From NCBI GenBank assembly GCA_958296225.1, contig OY282456.1, positions 868,001 through 932,000 on the forward strand: a DNA stretch of 64,000 nt. The letters are read 5' to 3'. Shown here one piece after another: positions 61,414-64,000 of this stretch (positions are counted from its first letter, which is position 1; each line of letters begins with the position of its first letter). Below the pieces are notes generated by a model, which was given only the letters and a program-made list of their open reading frames with translations, ran no database searches and had not been told where the DNA came from. Made by a program: the position numbers and the translations under genes. This DNA comes from an uncultured Dehalococcoidia bacterium. Lineage in GTDB: Bacteria > Chloroflexota > Dehalococcoidia > Lucifugimonadales > UBA3495.

Positions 61414-61854
61414 ATGACTCAGGCCGCCCCTCAAATTCCGCTGCCGCCGCCACAGCCGGAATCCGACTTCTACTGGGAAAAGTGCCAAGCCGGCGAACTC
61501 TGGCTCCGGCACTGCACGGTGTGCGACCGGGCCTATTTCTACCCCCGGGACATTTGCCCCTTCCCCGACTGCTTCTCCCGGGCAACCGACTGGATTCAGA
61601 GCAGCGGGCGCGGCACGCTGCATACTTTCGCCATCGTGCACCGGGGGCCAACGCCGGCATTCCGCGACAAAGTTCCGTACATCGCCGCCGTCATCGAGCT
61701 GGCAGAAGGCCCGCGAATGCCGTCCTGGCTAGTCGGCATCGAATTTGCGGAGGGCGAAATCCGGCCCGATTCCGTGCAGTGCGGCATGGCGGTTGAAGTG
61801 CTGTTCGAGGCAATCGACGACAACATCAGCCTGCCCATGTTCCGCCCGGCGTAA
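61414..61854 (+). CDS. Zn-ribbon OB-fold (DUF35) acyl-CoA-associated protein
   Basis: 146-aa COG1545 protein. The rubredoxin-like zinc ribbon is LRHCTVCDRAYFYPRDICPFPDC at about 32-54 (four Cys), followed by an OB-fold (GRGTLHTFAIVHRG, PYIAAVIELAEG, MAVEVLFE). Such proteins bind acyl-CoA and accompany thiolases, but no thiolase gene is nearby. ATG 61414 is preceded by GGAG. Confidence 0.85.
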   Translation: MTQAAPQIPLPPPQPESDFYWEKCQAGELWLRHCTVCDRAYFYPRDICPFPDCFSRATDWIQSSGRGTLHTFAIVHRGPTPAFRDKVPYIAAVIELAEGPRMPSWLVGIEFAEGEIRPDSVQCGMAVEVLFEAIDDNISLPMFRPA

Positions 61855-61943
61855 GGCGCGGCCCGGCGCCAAACACGCACCGGGGCGACTCACGAATCGG
61901 CCCGGCGTGTGGCATCGTCGCCCGTTCCGTACTATACTGCGCC

Positions 61944-61968
61944 GGGCGACCGGCATATTATGTCGCCC
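61944..61968. repeat. GGGCGAC hairpin
   Basis: 7-bp stem GGGCGAC/GTCGCCC with an 11-nt loop, between the DUF35 and decarboxylase-family genes; one of a recurring hairpin type in this window. Confidence 0.5.
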
Positions 61969-62000
61969 ATCACAACCCTACACTGACCAGAGGAGGCGTT

Positions 62001-62321
62001 ATGACGCAGCCCGCAGCCCGTACCGTAATGCAGGAAATCATCCCCAGGCTGGCCGAATTTTCCACCGACGTTCTTTTTGGGGACGTTTGGGAGCGCCCCG
62101 GCCTCTCCAAACGCGACCGCAGCCTCATCACCGTCGCCACCCTCACCGCCCTTTACCGCACCGGCCAGCTGCGCGGACACATTGGCCGCGCCCTGGATAA
62201 CGGCGTTACTCGCGACGAAATCTCCGAGGTCATCATGCACATGGCCTTTTATGCCGGCTGGCCCGTCGCCGCCAACGCCGTCCAGGTCGCCAAGGAAGTT
62301 TTCGACGAGCGCGGAGTGTAA
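62001..62321 (+). CDS. Carboxymuconolactone decarboxylase family protein
   Basis: 106-aa CMD-domain protein (PcaC-like). Motifs: GDVWERPGLSKRDRSLITVATLTALYRTGQLRGHIGRALDNGVTRDEISEVIMHMAFYAGWPVAANAV, cited in family order. It has no CxxC, so it is not an AhpD-type peroxidase; the substrate is unknown. AGAGGAGG precedes the ATG. Confidence 0.85.
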   Translation: MTQPAARTVMQEIIPRLAEFSTDVLFGDVWERPGLSKRDRSLITVATLTALYRTGQLRGHIGRALDNGVTRDEISEVIMHMAFYAGWPVAANAVQVAKEVFDERGV

Positions 62322-62345
62322 CCACCGGAGTCCAATCGTCCCGAA

Positions 62346-62377
62346 CCCGTCATTCTTTCTTTCGCCGGAATGACGGG
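62346..62377. repeat. REP-like inverted repeat
   Basis: CCCGTCATTC and GAATGACGGG form a 10-bp stem with a 12-nt loop between the decarboxylase-family gene and the TPP-enzyme gene; possibly a terminator. Confidence 0.5.
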
Positions 62378-62403
62378 GTGAATCTTAAACAGGAGACCGT
62401 CCG

Positions 62404-64000
62404 ATGCCCACCATGACCGGCGCCCGGTTCCTCGCCGAAACGCTGCGCGAGTACGGCGTAACCCACGTGTTCTTTGTGCCCGCCATCATCCGCCGCGCCC
62501 TCGTTGAGATGGAAGACGTGGGCATCAAGCGCATCATCAGCCACGGCGAGAAATCGGCGGCGTACATGGCCGACGCCTACGCCCGCGTCACCGGCAAACC
62601 GGGCCTCTGTTTCGCCCAGTCGGTGGGCGCGGCCAACCTGGCCGCCGGCTTGCAGGATGCCTACCTCGGCGTGTCGCCGGTCATCGCCATCACCGGCCAC
62701 CGTCCGCCGATGCACCGGCACCGCAATTCCTACCAGGAAATTGAACACTCCCGCCCCTTTGCCTCGGTGACCAAGTACAGCGTGGAAGTGGAGACGGTGG
62801 AGCAGCTGCCCCACCTGCTGCGCCAGGCGTTCCGGGAAGTGACCACCGGGCAGACCCTGCCCGCGCATCTGGACTTCTCCGGCATCTCCGGCGACGTCAT
62901 CACCGACGGCGTGCTGGATACCGACGTCATCGTCGAGGAACCCTTCACCCAGCGGCCGGCCTTCCGCCCGGAGCCGGAACCGGAGCGGGTGCGCGAGGCG
63001 GCCCGCCGGCTGGCCCAGGCCGAGCGTCCCGTCATCGTCGCCGGCGGCGGCGTTACGGCGTCGGGAGCGCAAGCCGAGGTGGTGCGGTTGGCCGAGATGC
63101 TGAACATTCCCGTGGCCGCCGCCCTCAACGCCAAGGGCTGCATCCCGGAGAATCATCCGCTGTCCGTGGGCGTGGTCGGCAGCTACTCCCGCTGGTCAGC
63201 CAACCGGGTGGTCTCCGAGGCCGACCTGGTGCTGTTCATCGGCAGTCATACGGGCAGCCAGGTTACGCTGGACTGGCGCATCCCCGCCGAAGGCACGCCC
63301 ACCATCCAGATTGACATTGACCCCACCGAGCTGGGCCGCTCTTACTCCGGCGCTTACGGACTGCTGGGCGACGCCAAACGGACGCTGGAACGCCTTATCG
63401 ACGTGCTGGAACCCACCGGCGGCAACGCCGGCTGGGTGGCGCAAGCGCAAGAACACGTGCAGAACTGGCGGGACGAGCACGAACCCCTCCTCACTTCCGA
63501 CGCCGTACCGATTCGCCCGGAACGACTGTGCCAGGAATTGACCGATTTCCTGCCCTCCGACGCCGTGCTGCTGGCCGACACCGGCCACGCCGGCATCTGG
63601 ACCGGCAGCATGGTTGACCTCAACCACCCCGGCCAGTCCTACCTGCGCGCCGCCGGCTCCCTGGGCTGGGGGCTGCCGGCCGCGCTGGGGGCCAAGTGCG
63701 GCGCCCCCGACCGCCCGGTGGTGTGCTGGACCGGCGACGGCGGTATGTGGTACCACATCGGCGAGCTGGAAACCGCCGTCCGCTATGGCATCAACGCCGT
63801 CATCGTGGTGCACAACAACGGCGGCCTCAACCAGGACCGGCGCGGCGACGAGGCCGCCTACATCGGGCGCGAGGGCAATTCCGATGAGCTGTGGCGTTTC
63901 AACGACACCGACTTCGCCCAAATCGCCGAATCAATGGGCGCGCTGGGCATCCGCGTAACCGACCCCAATCAGATTAACTCGGCCCTGGACCAGGCCGTCA
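62404..64000 (+). CDS. Thiamine diphosphate-dependent enzyme, acetolactate synthase-like (partial)
   Basis: 532 residues seen; the gene continues past the right edge. N-terminal Pyr domain: GARFLAETLREYGVTHVFFVP and the catalytic Glu in SHGEKSAAYMADAYARVTGKPGLC. A central domain follows (PVIVAGGGVTASG). The PP domain begins GSLGWGLPAALGAKCG, with the TPP/Mg motif GDGGMWYHIGELETAVRYGINAVIVVHNN. It resembles large subunits of acetolactate synthase, but FPAI replaces the usual VPG-type loop and no small subunit is visible; it may be another 2-oxoacid lyase. Confidence 0.85.
   Translation, partial: MPTMTGARFLAETLREYGVTHVFFVPAIIRRALVEMEDVGIKRIISHGEKSAAYMADAYARVTGKPGLCFAQSVGAANLAAGLQDAYLGVSPVIAITGHRPPMHRHRNSYQEIEHSRPFASVTKYSVEVETVEQLPHLLRQAFREVTTGQTLPAHLDFSGISGDVITDGVLDTDVIVEEPFTQRPAFRPEPEPERVREAARRLAQAERPVIVAGGGVTASGAQAEVVRLAEMLNIPVAAALNAKGCIPENHPLSVGVVGSYSRWSANRVVSEADLVLFIGSHTGSQVTLDWRIPAEGTPTIQIDIDPTELGRSYSGAYGLLGDAKRTLERLIDVLEPTGGNAGWVAQAQEHVQNWRDEHEPLLTSDAVPIRPERLCQELTDFLPSDAVLLADTGHAGIWTGSMVDLNHPGQSYLRAAGSLGWGLPAALGAKCGAPDRPVVCWTGDGGMWYHIGELETAVRYGINAVIVVHNNGGLNQDRRGDEAAYIGREGNSDELWRFNDTDFAQIAESMGALGIRVTDPNQINSALDQAV

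Overview
The window looks like a GC-rich chromosomal segment of a Chloroflexota bacterium, most likely from a SAR202/Dehalococcoidia-like lineage. That placement is inferred from gene content: lipoproteins with long Pro/Thr/Ala linkers after the lipobox, an LLM-class flavin oxidoreductase, an enolase-superfamily enzyme, clustered family-5 solute-binding proteins, a Zn-ribbon DUF35 protein and a UGSC-type selenoprotein gene. No taxonomic marker settles it. Housekeeping genes (cysS, ispF, ispD, rplY, tgt, htpX and six tRNAs) show that this is chromosome. They are interleaved with nuclease-like cassettes and with mobile DNA.

Layout. 0-9.7 kb: a secreted PQQ-type sugar dehydrogenase-cytochrome c fusion between two MITE copies; a pterin dehydratase; an overlapping HEPN-MNT-DUF4365-DUF4268 cassette; an LLM oxidoreductase; two nuclease-like genes; a PIG-L deacetylase; and an IS5-type element nested in a MITE. 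10-24 kb: a frameshifted membrane protein gene, tRNA-Ala/Arg/Ser, an NHL protein, an MFS transporter, a DUF3179 lipoprotein, DUF3800, rplY, a 2-hydroxyacid dehydrogenase, a glcD-like oxidase, cysS, ispF and ispD. 24-29 kb: a Uma2 nuclease, OsmC, a Kef-type antiporter, a cobalamin-binding protein and a LON-domain protein. 29.4-35.6 kb: two inverted copies of one insertion sequence flank a type IIG-like restriction-modification gene and a PIN gene. 35.6-44.3 kb: three paralogous peptide/nickel-type binding proteins and two permeases. 44-54 kb: TSUP, tgt, VanZ, the UGSC selenoprotein operon, a tandemly duplicated retropepsin module and an enolase-superfamily enzyme. 54-64 kb: a GT-C membrane protein, htpX, a duplicated MNT-HEPN gene, a tRNA-Leu/Cys/Leu cluster, a patch of decayed mobile elements around a broken CAP gene, DUF35, a carboxymuconolactone decarboxylase family protein and a TPP enzyme that runs off the right edge.

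The most notable signal is four genes interrupted by a single in-frame TGA exactly where the family has, or is expected to have, a redox cysteine: DUF3179 (UxxC), a cobalamin-binding protein (CxxU), OsmC (C-terminal peroxidatic position) and UGSC (UGSC motif). In all four the frame continues intact, and a perfect hairpin with a G in its apical loop begins 8-14 nt downstream. I read these as selenocysteine codons with bacterial SECIS elements. UGSC and OsmC are known Sec families; the other two I do not recall as described selenoproteins. No tRNA-Sec or sel gene lies in the window.

A second theme is one transposable-element family. Two full 1076-bp elements, a 578-bp deletion derivative with 9-bp target duplications and several MITEs of about 120-133 bp share the terminal repeat GGTAGCGTT. 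One MITE insertion can be undone on paper to restore the end of a CAP-domain gene.
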